Source: Piliocolobus tephrosceles (taxonomy: Eukaryota > Chordata > Mammalia > Primates > Cercopithecidae). From it: DNA of 64,000 nt. Location of the stretch: the NCBI RefSeq assembly GCF_002776525.5, contig NC_045437.1, positions 131,784,590 through 131,848,589 of the forward strand. Reading direction: 5' to 3'. The notes under the pieces are model-generated. The model searched no databases. It had not been told where the DNA came from and saw nothing but the letters and a program-made list of their open reading frames with translations. Positions 52,800 to 64,000 of this stretch are shown here, piece by piece (positions within the stretch are counted from its first letter, which is position 1; the number at the start of each line of letters is the position of its first letter). The position numbers and the translations under genes were made by a program.

Positions 52800-53035
52800 G
52801 CTTAGGTTCAAGATGCTGGATATAGATTGAATTCTCAGATCTACCATTTACTAGAGAGGTTATCCTTGGGACATCATATGATGCCTCTAAACCACAGTCA
52901 CCTTATCTTTATAAGGAAATAATAATATTACCTTACTGGGTTTGTTTTTAGGATCAGGGAAACATATGTAAAGTTTTAGGATCACGGAGCTGTATTTAGC
53001 ATGAGGCTAGATACTAGTAGTTTCCATTAATAAAT
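52800..53035 (+). mobile_element. MIR SINE fossil
   Basis: Sense MIR: aattctcagatctaccattt, ccttatctttataaggaaat, aataataatattaccttact, ggatcagggaaacatatgta, atgaggctagatactagta. Confidence 0.65.
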
Positions 53036-53639
53036 GGTGCCCACTATGATTCATTCCTTTGTTTCTGAGCCCCTACCAGGAATAACTATTTTCCATGGAT
53101 TGTTTATCATCCTTGTCCTCTTCCTAGAAATCGAAGAAATGTCTTTTGGGATTTTTAGTAACACAACTATAGGCATCAGTTTAAAGAAACAACACCCATG
53201 AACTCCAAATGAAAGGAGCAAAGTGTAAACAAAGTAGCAAGAAAAAGAAATGCATACGTGTAAATGTAATAATTTGCTTAAAACAAATATTTTCGCAGGA
53301 ATGCATCACACAGCTAATAAGTTCTCTGGTGTTAACGTTTTTAGAGAACAACACATGCTTGTTCTCTTATTTCTATCTCAGCCCCTCCTCTGGAGGTCCT
53401 AGCAACAGGAGTACAGCCTATCACCAACTCTCTTCAAAAGTATTTAGGTTATAATCAGCTTCAACTCCAGCTTCCAGAGTTTTCACCAGAAAGCTGTTTC
53501 TCATTCTTGGAAACCTCCTCCACAAAATGAAGGCTGCCACTTTGGGCTTGAACAAAGTCATCAGTTTTAGGGAAGAAGTGGAGAGTTTGCACCTAATGGA
53601 TCTCCTGCAATTTAGCCTTTTCTTTGTTACAGTACACTT

Positions 53640-53884
53640 CTGAAAAGCCACTTTCATGTCATTACCCTGTGGAGAAACCTTCCCTCTTTGCTCACTGTAT
53701 GTAAGATGTAGCCCAAGTCCCGATGTTTGGCTCACTGTGCTCTGGGGCTAGGGCTTATGATGCTCCAGTCAAACCAGTTTCCTTGCTGTGCCTCCAGCTC
53801 ACTTTAGCTACTTTGGATATGGTGATTCACCTGAAGGATCCAGTTCAAACTTTTACCTCTCTAAAGTGTTCTCAGACCACCTTG
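53640..53884 (+). mobile_element. L2-type LINE fragment
   Basis: Sense L2-like: agtttccttgctgtgcctcc, ggtgattcacctgaaggatc, cagttcaaacttttacctct, gtgttctcagaccacc. Order follows the L2 3' region. Confidence 0.55.
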
Positions 53885-54000
53885 GTATAGTGTACTGAGC
53901 CCTGGGCTGACAGCAATGAGTCTTGCGTTGTATCCCAGCTTTGCTACTCACTAGCTATGAGACCTAGGACAAGTTGCTTACGCTCCGGAACTGACTTTGG
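53885..54000 (+). mobile_element. MIR SINE fossil
   Basis: tggtatagtgtactgagccc, gttgtatcccagctttgcta, ctcactagctatgagaccta, ggacaagttgcttacg: the tRNA-derived 5' half and core of MIR, inserted in an L2-type element. Confidence 0.8.
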
Positions 54001-54260
54001 TGCTCCCTGTAACTCATCTTGATTGACTGGGAGAGTCTCTGTCCTTGAATCTCTTTTGCCCCATGTGCTAAAACCATCCCATTCATCATTCACTTCCTTT
54101 TGTCCTTAGCTCTCTTGTTCTGTTCGTAGACAAATCATAAAAAGTCCACAAGCTTCATGAAGAAAGAGAAACTCTTCCTCAATCTTATTTTATATACTAT
54201 GTTGAAATGATTTGGCTCGGCATTTTACTTGCAATAGGTGCTAATAATTGATTGACATAT
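54001..54260 (+). mobile_element. L2-type LINE 3' fragment
   Basis: cattcatcattcacttcctt, aaaaagtccacaagcttcat, gaagaaagagaaactcttcc, then gcaataggtgctaataattg. Probably the same element as 53640-53884, split by the MIR. Confidence 0.45.
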
Positions 54261-54399
54261 TGCCCAGGATCAATGGGTCTTCATTGATTTTTGTGCTCTG
54301 GATAATATGGAATGTAAATAAGAGCTGTTAATTAAGAATCTGTCCCTTTCTACTTGAAGTTTTACATTCATAGAAGATAGTTTGTTTAAATGAAAAAAT

Positions 54400-54560
54400 G
54401 AGATTTGGCTTGTAAATACTTTTCATTTTCTTATCTGTAAAATGGAGCTATTTTAATAGTACCTTCATCTAAGGAGTAAAAGGGTTAATGTATGTAATGC
54501 AATCCTGAGAGTACCTGGTCCAGTATGAGTGCTCCCCAAAAGTAAGTGAGAAAAGCAGAT
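54400..54560 (+). mobile_element. MIR SINE fossil
   Basis: tttcttatctgtaaaatgga, taatagtaccttcatctaag, gagtacctggtccagtatga, gtgctccccaaaagtaag. Confidence 0.8.
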
Positions 54561-54719
54561 AGTGGGTATATATTTTTTTGAAAATACAAAAAACTAGTCA
54601 TTAGAGTTTGATGTTATGTATGTGCCAGCTTTGATTATGTTTAAATACATTGTTTCTTTCTAGGCATTAAGAATAGGAATAAAAATACCTGTGTTCTGTT
54701 CTGATTTTACCACTTCCTT

Positions 54720-55570
54720 TTGTTACTTCATTCATTCACCTCACAAATGTTTGTGGATTGCCTGTCCTATTCTGGGCAATGTTCTAAAGCAGTTCTAGGC
54801 CAAGTCCTAAAACAGTGTTGAGCAAAACCAGACACACTCCCTGTTTTCTTTATTTTAAAGACTAAGAGGAAAATGGATGTTCATAAGTTTACTATTACAA
54901 ACCTGGTACGTGTCCAGAAAGACAGAAATAGTACTTTTGATCAGCACATAATAAAGGAGCCCTGACCAGTCAGTTAGAGATATTTCTCTACAGGAAAAAT
55001 TTCATGAGCTGAAGTTTGAAGGATGACAACGAGCTAATCCAACAATCAGTGAAGGGTGGGGGTAGCATGGGGTTGGAGAATGAGCCTTCCAGCAGAGGGA
55101 GCAAATGAGAAGGCCCTAGATGGGAAGAAACACGGTACCTTGGAAGACTGTAAGAATTGCCATGAGGCTGACAAATCAAGAGGGAGGAGGAGAACTGTGA
55201 GAGAGAAGGCTGCGAGAAGTAGGCGGGACATGTGTATGTAAAACCTTATGAGCCATGGGGAGGAGTTTGGTTGTTACCTTAAGAACAATGGACAGTTTTG
55301 AAGTGTCTGAAACGACAGGTGGATGTGACCAGGTTTACATTTTGGGAACAAGCTAACTCTGGCTTCAAGAAGCATAGGAGACCAGAATGTATCTTGGAAG
55401 ACCTCTAAGGAGGTCGTTGCAGTAGTCTGGGAAAGAGGTTTGGTGACTCTGATTTGGGTGGCAATCAGTGGAGATGGAACGGAGTGAGAGGAATCAAGAG
55501 GAATTTAAGAGGAAAAATGGAAAGGACTTTGAGATGGGTTAGATGTAGGGATGAGGGAGACAGAGGGGTT
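54720..55570 (-). mobile_element. Long L2-type LINE fossil
   Basis: Antisense: ttcattcattcacctcacaa, tgtttgtggattgcc, ctgaagtttgaaggatgaca, gagccttccagcagaggg, aaggccctagatggg, cttatgagccatggggagg, ggtcgttgcagtagtctggg. A coherent ancient repeat of about 850 bp. I call it L2-type from the reversed 3' end; another old LINE is possible for the inner part. Confidence 0.55.
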
Positions 55571-56592
55571 AAAGCTGCTAGATTTTCATCTTCCTCAACT
55601 TAATGGTAGGGCCATCATTTTCTGTGCATCCCAAGGATCTTGTGAGTATCAATGAAAAAATGGCCATGAAAATATTTTGCACAGTGTAATATTCTATACA
55701 TATGTTAATTGTTATAAAGACAAGCCTCAGCAAACTCAGGAAGAATTGGAGAAAGGAAGGCAAGAATGTGTTTTCTTTTTTGTCAGATTGTTTTCACTTA
55801 GGATTCAGCCGAAAGACGGCTGGGTAATGAATACTTGACTAGCAGCTCTGCCTTAGCAGTGTCCTAATTGGAATAGACCCAACAAGAAAGAAAAATTCAC
55901 AGGCTGCTCCTGTCCACATGTCTTAAATATTACTCCAAATGAACCATTTACACACAAAGAAAAGAATTCAAGGCAGAGGGAGTGTTTATTCTTTTTGCTT
56001 TTGTGATACAAAGGGTAGATCCCAAGCTTCTTTTTTTTCCCCCCCACAAAATATGATTTTTCCTGATGAGATGTATGCTGATGTGATCGGTGATTCTGAA
56101 TCTGCTGGCATTTGTACAGTTAAATACTGTTGGTGCCATAATGGGAACAATAACAACAACAAAAGTCACTGAAAGTAACCATTGTACTTCTATGACAGCT
56201 ATAAAATGAGAGCCGTTTCTGCAAAGAATAAAGCTGGTCTGAAGGAAGCATATTATTTTGCATATTTTACGTATATACTTTCCAAGAAATATGACCTTTA
56301 TTTCCTATTTGGAGTGGAGTGTAATGAGGACTTGAGTAGCTAGTATAACAGGATCATTAAAAGGGATATTTTCACTGACATTAGAGGTCTAAATAGCCAC
56401 GAGGCCTTATATACAACCTTGGCTTTTTCCTGTCTACCCAGAGTTAATAAGTGATAAGGCCAGGAGAGAGATAAATCACAGAAATCCCTGTCCAAAGAAA
56501 ACATATTGACTACAGCCAAGCAAATAACAGACCATAACCAACGGTGCCATTCATCATTCATGTAATAGGGATATAAAGTATTTCCTACCAAT

Positions 56593-56891
56593 GAAACCGT
56601 ATAGTAGGAAGAGGCAGATAAGCTCGTCCAATCTAAGGTATGAGATTTGGTTATTAAGGAACATGAACTATTTGTCACATGGCTTTAATCTTTAAGATGT
56701 GTTGCCATTTCTCAACTATAAATTTCTGGTAAGGGATTAGAAAGCTATTAACAATAAAGGTAGGAGCTGAGCTGTATATGTATTCTTGCCAGTGTAATGC
56801 AACATTGTAAAGTTTTGAACCTCTAATCTGTTTAGTATGATATAACATGATTTGGTTTTCAAAGCCAATAAACTACTTGGAAGTATTCAAG
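56593..56891 (+). repeat. Direct duplication, copy 1
   Basis: 299 bp that recurs at 58592-58889 in the same orientation. By eye about 17 or 18 differences and one single-base gap, roughly 94% identical. Neither copy resembles a repeat family I recognise. A T tract follows copy 1. Confidence 0.9.
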
Positions 56892-58132
56892 CTTTTTTTT
56901 TTTTTTAAACCGAGCATCATGATAAATTAACCCTTCAGCTTTTGACTATATATCTATCTTGAAACTTTCTCTAATATTGTGGAATAGGAGGAGGAAGCGG
57001 AACTCTAAATTTCTTTTCCTCTTTTCCTAAGATGTATTCCAAATGTTTGACGGAGGATTATTCGTTTTTCTTATCTGTGTTTGCAGTGATGTGGATGCCA
57101 CTCCTGTTCATTGTTAAAGTTAACTGAGAGAAGTGGAACCCACTAGGGCATTCACTCTTGTTTTTCAGTCTTTATTGCAAAGTTATACATATTGATTTCA
57201 GATCATTTAAGAAGCACCAATAAAACATAATTAAAATATTATTGAAATTGCCTACCTTCCTATCAGTTTCTTCTAACATAAACACTCAATAAACATGAGC
57301 TATTAATATTGTTTAATGATATATATTTTGCGGTATTTCTCCTATGCATATATCTGACTTATTACCATAATAGAGTTACATCTTACATCATATCTTTTTC
57401 ATTTGAAAATACATAAATATCAGGGAGTTATGAATTTAAAACAACTTTTAGTCATTGATAATCCTCTTATGCCCCAGCAGAACCTTGTAATGAGATATAT
57501 CATTATCTTCATATTAAAGCATAGCCACCTGGAATTTGGGTTCTCCTCTCTTTTTCTTTCTGAAAAACCCACAGCACAGGGTCAATAAGTCCTACACATG
57601 GATTATCTGGGGTCAGGATCTGAAATTTATCAGCCATCCCCAACTGAGTGGGTGTGTGTTGCTCCAAGGACCCGATGTCCTGAGAGCTTGGGACCAGCTC
57701 TCAAAAGCATTTAGCTATATAGTGTGGCACTGCTTCTGTTTTCGAGCTGAACAACCTCCAAGGTAAGTGGATTCCATAATCACGCTGCCCTGCTTCCCGG
57801 GACCCACCACGTGCTGTGCTTTTTTATAAGTTAGAATGGAACTCATCTAAAACCCTAATGATATCTGAAACGCAATCGAATCCAAAATTGTAACAAAAAG
57901 TAGGTAAATGTAAGTCCCTCTCTGATCCTCTGTAGGCTAGCAGCATTTCCTGCTAGAGCTTTGAGTTCCTCCTTTCTCTCCCCGCTCTTCTGGTTTTCCA
58001 CTTCAGTGGGCTTTTGACATTTGTTGACTTTTCTCCTGTTGTTCTCTCCTATTCCACACCTTTTTTTTTCACACGAACTCTATCTTTTCTCTCAGTCTTC
58101 TTGTTCTCTACAATTGCTAAATGTAAAGGAAT

Positions 58133-58155
58133 CCCCCACCCCCACCCCCACCCCC
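58133..58155 (-). other. Perfect G-quadruplex motif (minus strand)
   Basis: Four runs of five Cs separated by single As on the + strand (58133-58137, 58139-58143, 58145-58149, 58151-58155). The minus strand therefore has four G5 runs with one-base loops, the most stable class of G-quadruplex motif; the + strand could form an i-motif. Confidence 0.9.
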
Positions 58156-58174
58156 TGCGCCACCACTGAGAATC

Positions 58175-58330
58175 TGTTAAGACAAGCTCTATTATTAGCC
58201 TATTTTTAAGACCAAAAATCTCAGGTGAAGTGACTTCCTGGGTTATTTAGTAAGTGGAGGAGCCAGGACTTGGACCCTGGTGAAGGGTACCAGAGCTTGC
58301 GCTGAGTAAGCCTCCTGGCATGCTACTTTA
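58175..58330 (-). mobile_element. Probable MIR SINE fossil
   Basis: Antisense: ggtgaagtgacttcctgggt, tatttagtaagtggaggagc, caggacttggaccctggtg. Short and diverged. Confidence 0.6.
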
Positions 58331-58444
58331 CCTTGTTAATGTATGGAATTACCTGATTCCCTGAAATTAGGTTGCTGGTGATTGGAGAGGGGGGGTTATT
58401 TCTAGGACACATTGAGTTCTAACAGGAACTGGAGCCTTAAATAT

Positions 58445-58591
58445 TTTAACCAAATTATATAATTGTGAACATAATGCATACTTATATGGAAGATTTTTAA
58501 AATACCAAAAGGTATGAAATAATGATTATCCATTATTCTATTCCTCAGGGATAATCACTGTTAATGGTTTTGAGTACTTACTTCTAATATA
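58445..58591. mobile_element. Ancient LINE-type repeat (copy 3 of 3), first part
   Basis: tgaacataatgcatacttat, ttctattcctcagggataat, cactgttaatggttttgagt. It appears to continue after the inserted duplication at 58890-59115. Confidence 0.5.
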
Positions 58592-58889
58592 GAAACCATA
58601 TAGAAGGAAGAGGCAGATAAGCTCTCACAATCTAAGGCATGAAATTTGGTTATTAAAGGACATGAACTATTTGTCACATGGCTTTAATCTTTAAGATGTG
58701 TTGCCATTTCTCAACTATAAATTTCTGGTAGGGATTGGAAAACTATTAACAATAAAGGTAGGAACTGAGCTGTATATGTATTCTTGCCAATGTAATGCAA
58801 CACTGTAAAGTTTTGAACCTCTAATCTTTTTAGTATGATATAACATGATTTGATTTTCAAAGCCAATAAACTATTTGGAAGTATTCAAG
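58592..58889 (+). repeat. Direct duplication, copy 2
   Basis: Second copy of 56593-56891, about 94% identical. It interrupts an ancient repeat whose parts flank it on both sides, which suggests this is the derived copy. At its right edge gtattcaag is itself repeated (gtattcaagggtattcaaag). Confidence 0.9.
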
Positions 58890-59115
58890 GGTATTCAAAG
58901 AAGGTACTAAATAATACTGCTACATTTTTATCAGTGAGTCAAAATAGGTTTATATAGTTTTGCATCCTTTGTTGTTTATATTATACACTAAACATTTCCT
59001 CTGTTAGTTCAAATTCTCCCTGAATGCATTTTAGTGGGTGTGTAATAGTCCATCTGATGGCTGCACCATAATTTTCTTCCTCATTCGTCTATCATTGGAC
59101 AGCCATATCTTTTCT
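58890..59115. mobile_element. Ancient LINE-type repeat (copy 3 of 3), second part
   Basis: tatatagttttgcatccttt, gggtgtgtaatagtccatct, atggctgcaccataatttt, tctatcattggacagcc. Order matches the part of copy 1 at 24450-24620. Confidence 0.5.
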
Positions 59116-60769
59116 TTTTAAAGAATTTTTAACATCATTTATGCCAGAATATAATGTGATTCTAAATATAAGGTGTTCTCCCTTTTTTCTAGTGAAGTGT
59201 TGAGCTTCCAGGGCAAGTTAACCATATACATATTTATAGATAACAATACATTATCAAATGTCTACTTACAGTATTTCACATATAAGTTTTGTTACTTGTA
59301 CATATCTACTATCACATAATTTATAACATTTACAAATATAACTTCTGCATTTTGGGTTTCCAGCATTAATTAAACTTTTTCTAATCATTTTTTTCATCCT
59401 TTTTTTTTTTTTTTAAATCAAAGTCAGAGCCATTTTTCTCCCATTATAGTCTCTTCTAAGTTGTTTGTGATACACCTCTTTTTAAATCTATGCATGGTGC
59501 TCTCACTGGAAATTTTTTCTAAGCCGTAACCATTAGCAATATTTTAAAAACCAATATTTAAAAGGCTTGTTTTGAGGAATATTTATAATGATGAGAGGTC
59601 AGTCTCCTTAAAAAGCTACTAAATTTATATTAACTTTCTACTCCTTTTTGTCTTGACTGACTCCTGCACCTCTGTAAGCATTACTAAACTGCCATTGATG
59701 ATGATTATTTCATGCCCCCACCAATTTAAAGTAACATAATTGAGAAAGCATCTTGCCAAAGGAGAGATTTTAAAATACTCAAATATTTAATGAGATAACT
59801 TTTTTGGAGGGCAGGGGATCTGCCCATATGTAGTTCAGCATGTTGATATTTCTTTCCTGTTGCTGGGTCCTCACCTCTGTACAATCCTTGGTGTGAGTTG
59901 AATTATCTGTACCACATAGTATTTTTGACTTGAGTAAAGTATGCTCACCCTTTTACGTGGACCTCATATTATTCAAGGTACTGAAAGTGCAGGTGGAAAC
60001 CATCCCATTAATATCAGACCTGAGGTTTCCTGCAGTATCTCTCAATGGTGAGAGGTAGACAGAAACTGGCACTCCCTAAATCATGAGCAGAAACAACAAC
60101 AGAAGAGCAGACTTCCCCTCATACCCACTGCTGTTTGACCTGGCACATGTAATTGTTCATCTTTTTCCTGTTAACATCAACTGTGGTTAACTTCTTTACA
60201 TCACCGGTGGAAGGTCTCACTTGCTAGGCAGAGCCACCTGGGATCAACCTCGGTGGTTAGCTGCAGGAAGCACCAACTCCCAGTCAATATGGAGTTAATT
60301 TAGATCTTTGTTTAATGCCAAAAATATATTCACATTTAAGTATCTGCACAGAATATGGCCTTCCCATTCTACACACGTTCATCATTTCCTTTTAGTTTTA
60401 ATTGATTTTTAAAGTAGTCAATGAGGCCAGGATGACTCTTTGAGCTCGTAGGGAGGTTTAGATGAAGGAGTGTCTGAATAATCTGTTTTCAGCAAGCTTA
60501 TAATTCTCTACTTTTTTAAGACTAGAAAAATGAAACATTTGCACTCGTTAGTTCAGAAGACATAGGAGGGTTATATAAAGATTTAGAAATTTTCCTTAAT
60601 AAAATTACTAGCATCAAAGCAAAAAAAATTGTGACTTACTGGAATGTTCTATATTGGGGGTCAAAGTACAGGCCTGACTACTGATACTATGTGTCTCTTC
60701 TTCATCTTAATGTTTGTAGAAACAAGTAAATTTACTTAAATGCATTTTTATAGTTGACTAAGCCTTTCT

Positions 60770-60935
60770 CATTCATCAGTTCCTTTTTGTTCTTTATGAG
60801 GAAAGACAGGTATTTTTAGCCCCATTTTCAGGTGTAAAAATGAGGTGTAGAAAGAAGTGAAGTGGTTCATTTATGGTCATTTAAGCCATCTAGTGATGGG
60901 TCTGATATCAGATCTGTATTCCTCCAGGTAGTTGA
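60770..60935 (-). mobile_element. Probable MIR SINE fossil
   Basis: Antisense: agccccattttcaggtgtaa, aaatgaggtgtagaaagaag, tgaagtggttcatttatgg, ccatctagtgatgggtctga. Confidence 0.65.
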
Positions 60936-61134
60936 TTATACCTTTCAGTATCTTAGATTTTTACACCTACTAAATGGACTTACCCCAGTTTTACTCCACT
61001 TTTTAGTTTTCTATGAACATAATTCACTAATTAGACTGGGGACTTCTGGAACCCCAAGCTACCTCCCCAGCATTGACACTTTGAGTACATGTAGTTCTTT
61101 TATTTTACTGACAGCACTATTACCAGCTGATATA

Positions 61135-61300
61135 ATCTGAATTATTTCTTTCCTTCATTGTGTGTAGCCTGTGTCTCTCACTAGAATATACGCTTCCTGA
61201 AGGCAGTTCCTTGTCTTTCTCAACCAATGTATTCACAATGCCCAGCACAGAGTGAGACACAATAAATATTAGTCAAATCAATGCATAAAAAATGTGTGAA
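61135..61300 (+). mobile_element. L2-type LINE 3' end
   Basis: Sense: actagaatatacgcttcctg, aaggcagttccttgtctttc, tcacaatgcccagcacagag, acaataaatattagtcaaat. Good match to the L2 3' terminus. Confidence 0.75.
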
Positions 61301-61374
61301 GGAATGATTGACAAATGTGACCATAAATATATGGGATGTGAGTCTTCAAGATAATCTAGTTGTCCAAGTTGTTG

Positions 61375-61485
61375 ATATCTTTATAGATGGTGAAAACAAG
61401 GCTTAAAGAGTTTTAGAGACTTGGCTAAAGTCCCTCAGTTAGTGGTAGATATTTACACCAGATTCCTTTTCTTCCACCTATCAGC
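61375..61485 (-). mobile_element. Probable MIR SINE fragment
   Basis: Antisense: gatggtgaaaacaaggctta, gagacttggctaaagtccct, cagttagtggtagatattta. Confidence 0.6.
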
Positions 61486-61574
61486 CAAGAGCTTGTGTCC
61501 ACACTACGTATATTTTCCTTAGACTCAACTAGTTATAAGGAAACTGTATGACTATAGATCTCTAGAATCATGAC

Positions 61575-61765
61575 AGATCCCAATTTGAATCCTGGCCCAA
61601 ATTCTTGCTAGTTTCTTAACCATTCTGAGACTCCGTTTTCTCATCTGCAAAATGAGAATGAGAATATATCACAGGACTGCTGTGAGGATTTGATAACGTC
61701 ATGCATATAAAAAGCTTAGTACAGTGTATGGCATATAGTAAGTGCCTGATTAATGATGGATCTTA
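61575..61765 (+). mobile_element. MIR SINE fossil
   Basis: Well-preserved sense MIR: ccgttttctcatctgcaaaa, ggactgctgtgaggatttga, aaaaagcttagtacagtgta, tggcatatagtaagtgcctg. Confidence 0.88.
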
Positions 61766-61799
61766 TCAAAATAGTATCCAAGAGAACATTGTCCTGTAA

Positions 61800-61935
61800 T
61801 TCTGAGTTTTAGAAATGGAAAGGTCCTCAGAGATAGCCTGGACCAATCCTAATGTTTTGTAGAGGAGGTAACTGAGGCCTAGATAAGGGAAGGGTCTTTC
61901 CCAAATCAACACGGGATGAATTTGCTTACAAAACC
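61800..61935 (-). mobile_element. MIR- or L2-like fragment
   Basis: Antisense: tagaaatggaaaggtcctca, gagatagcctggaccaatcc, gaggaggtaactgaggccta, gatcaagg-type end degraded. MIR3-like order; family uncertain. Confidence 0.55.
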
Positions 61936-64000
61936 AGAGCAGATCACATATAAATAGATTTACTAATTATTTTGTGAATAATTCCCAAGTATGCGAATAT
62001 ATAAAGACATAAAATGTTTGAATGTATATGAAAATCAATCAGCAAACATCACCATGGTCATCTGATAAACTCTCTTAAATTCTCTAAGTTCATGAATCTT
62101 TGAGTAAACTCAAGGAAAGGGTGAGGTGGTATAGATGCTTAATTCCTTGAGCCTTCCAATATGTGATATGTTTACATAAAGGGTGTCATGGACATCATTA
62201 TTCTGATCTGTTTACATGCCCTTCTGTCTGTTGACAAAAAGGAAGGGGCTTTTCTTGATCTCTGAGTAAATCAAAGCCCCGCAGAAAAGCCAAGTGCCAT
62301 TTTCACCGTGGGTGAAGTGGAGTTATGCAATTTAAGGGCATGTCCTTTATCTCATCTTTTTGTGGGAGCCCAGCATAAGAGCAGGGCATGTCGGACACCA
62401 GCACATTGTTGGAAGACCTCATTGGAACTGGTGGATCATATTCCCTGGGTCCATTTGGGGAAGGACTTAGTGAGGTCCACCCAAATGTACTGTCCCTGCT
62501 GCACTTTTGTAATCTAACGCCCAGTGGAGACTTTTGATGAAACTCCCTCTTGGCCACAAAATGTCTGTGGACCCTCCTTTGTGCCTCAGTCCCTTGGTGG
62601 TCCTTGAGGAGATAAGATGTAAAAGCCTTTATTTGGTGATCTTCTGCTTAGTGTGTTTAGAAGCAAGCCATCAAGGGCCAATGAGAGAGAAATACTTGGA
62701 AGATGATGGTCATCAGGGATAAGATTAAAACCTGCCTGAGAAGAGATCTGCGCTGTGTGCCTGGCTCAGTGAAGTGTGTTGGTTACTGTTTGATGCCCGA
62801 CAGGCAGGTTGACTGGCTGACGATGAATGAGTCCAGAAAGTGTTGTTAGGCTTGTACTACAGTTAGAGGTGAGGAGGGTATCATTCCATGTATCCGTGGC
62901 ATATCCCAATTCATTAAAAAAAAAAAAAATCAAGATTGTATTACATAAGGGATTTCTGCTCTAAACCTTATTTGGGGCTTGTGTTGGGATTCAAATAAAA
63001 GATTTTGTTTTCAGGCCTTCCTAAAAAGGCACTCAATTATTGGTGAAAAGCCAAAAAGGACCAGTTGTCCATTGATGCTACAGGTAATGAGTAGAGTAAA
63101 AACTAAATTATATCTATTCCCATTTTCCAACTGCAGCTAATTAAGGGTAGCTCATTTAAAAACAGACCTAATTTAATCTCTAATATAAGTATTCAATTAA
63201 AGTTGTTCCCACTGCTTTCTTCTCAGAAGGCTGCTTTATACATTTATATATGATGCATTTATGGTGTGAATCCTTCTAAGGATCCAGGTGGTAATAGGAA
63301 AGTGCTTTCAGGACTTCCTAATTGCCCAAATTAAATAATATGTATGTAAATGGAGATTGGGGTGTAAATTGTGCACTGCAGTGCTACAAGGAATTGAGCC
63401 CCTAGATCCTGCTATCTTTCAGCCAATCAGAATCAAGTGCTCCCCGTTTTATTCTGTACTACTTAGAATAGTTTATTGCATTATTAAATACATGTTACAA
63501 GAAGCACATTGTTGTTTAAGACTCATTGATTTAAGTAGAACTATTCTTATAAAGTTCCATAGGCTTTTACATAAAAAGAGAAGAGCCCATATAAAATTAT
63601 AAAACCTTAATGTAATAAAACAGCCTATAATATAATATTCTCCCATTTTCTGAAGAAATCACCAAAAAATTTTAATGAGTTTATTAGAACTACTGTTTGT
63701 GAATCCTGGGATGTCATGTCTAATTAGACTTAATGGATTTAAGTATTTCTTTAATGAAATCTCTAGCTTAACTCACCAGGATTATATTCCTTGTCCTCCT
63801 GCCCTTAAAATGATTTTACTTTATTTTTATTTTAGGTGGCATTAAAAAGAAATGAAAGACTATGATTCTGCCTCATTCTCAGATGGATATAGTGAAAAAT
63901 ACAGTGCTTATTATGAAGTTAATGTGAATTACCATGTAATTACCACTGGCTGCACTGTAATGATTATTTAGTTACCACTGAGCATTCTCTGCCAAATAAC

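Larger units (their letters stand above)
48462..64000 (+). other. EBF1: 5' part of the following EBF1 intron (at least 15.5 kb)
   Basis: Begins at the strong donor gtaaga and runs off the window. It contains a MER5A, a (TG)n/(CG)n tract, L2-type and MIR fossils, a 300-bp direct duplication and a G-quadruplex motif. Unassigned stretches are 48470-49090, 49220-50025, 50860-52650, 53040-53640, 55575-56590, 56895-58130, 59120-60770 and 61940-64000. No further EBF1 exon is visible. Confidence 0.85.

Overview
The window is a stretch of primate nuclear DNA inside one large gene, EBF1 (early B-cell factor 1, a COE-family transcription factor), read on the + strand. Primate origin is inferred from six Alu elements of J, S and Y character. 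Two primate-type L1 3' ends, MIR and L2 fossils, low GC and the absence of a CpG island fit this. A run of 10 N inside a TCCA microsatellite suggests a draft or non-human primate assembly, but the species cannot be fixed from the sequence.

Only about 400 of the 64,000 bases are coding. Three consecutive internal exons are visible: 969-1110 (end of the DNA-binding domain plus linker), 28215-28345 and 48335-48461 (together most of the IPT/TIG domain). Their reading phases join without a break (ends in phase 1, 0 and 1), and each has an AG acceptor and GT donor. The first exon has two GT donors 24 nt apart in the same phase, which would make long and short proteins differing by eight residues. 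Paralogue-diagnostic residues (QVIFGTM, KGTPGRF) favour EBF1 over EBF2 and EBF3. The next expected coding segment (starting ALNEP) is not present, so the window ends inside the following intron.

Layout: 1-968 is the end of an upstream intron; 1111-28214 is a 27.1-kb intron; 28346-48334 is a 20.0-kb intron; 48462-64000 is the start of a further intron. The introns hold six Alus, two 5'-truncated L1 tails, a solo MaLR LTR with a 5-bp target duplication, a MER5A, a second probable hAT fossil, many MIR and L2-type remnants and several microsatellites. There is also a roughly 300-bp direct duplication 2 kb apart, and a perfect four-run G-quadruplex motif. I see no tRNA, rRNA, CRISPR array, second gene or processed pseudogene.

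I did not find an undescribed biological system. The points most worth checking are the tandem splice donors, the local duplication near 56.6 and 58.6 kb, the G-quadruplex motif at 58.1 kb, a minisatellite grown inside a MIR, and a few candidate regulatory stretches.
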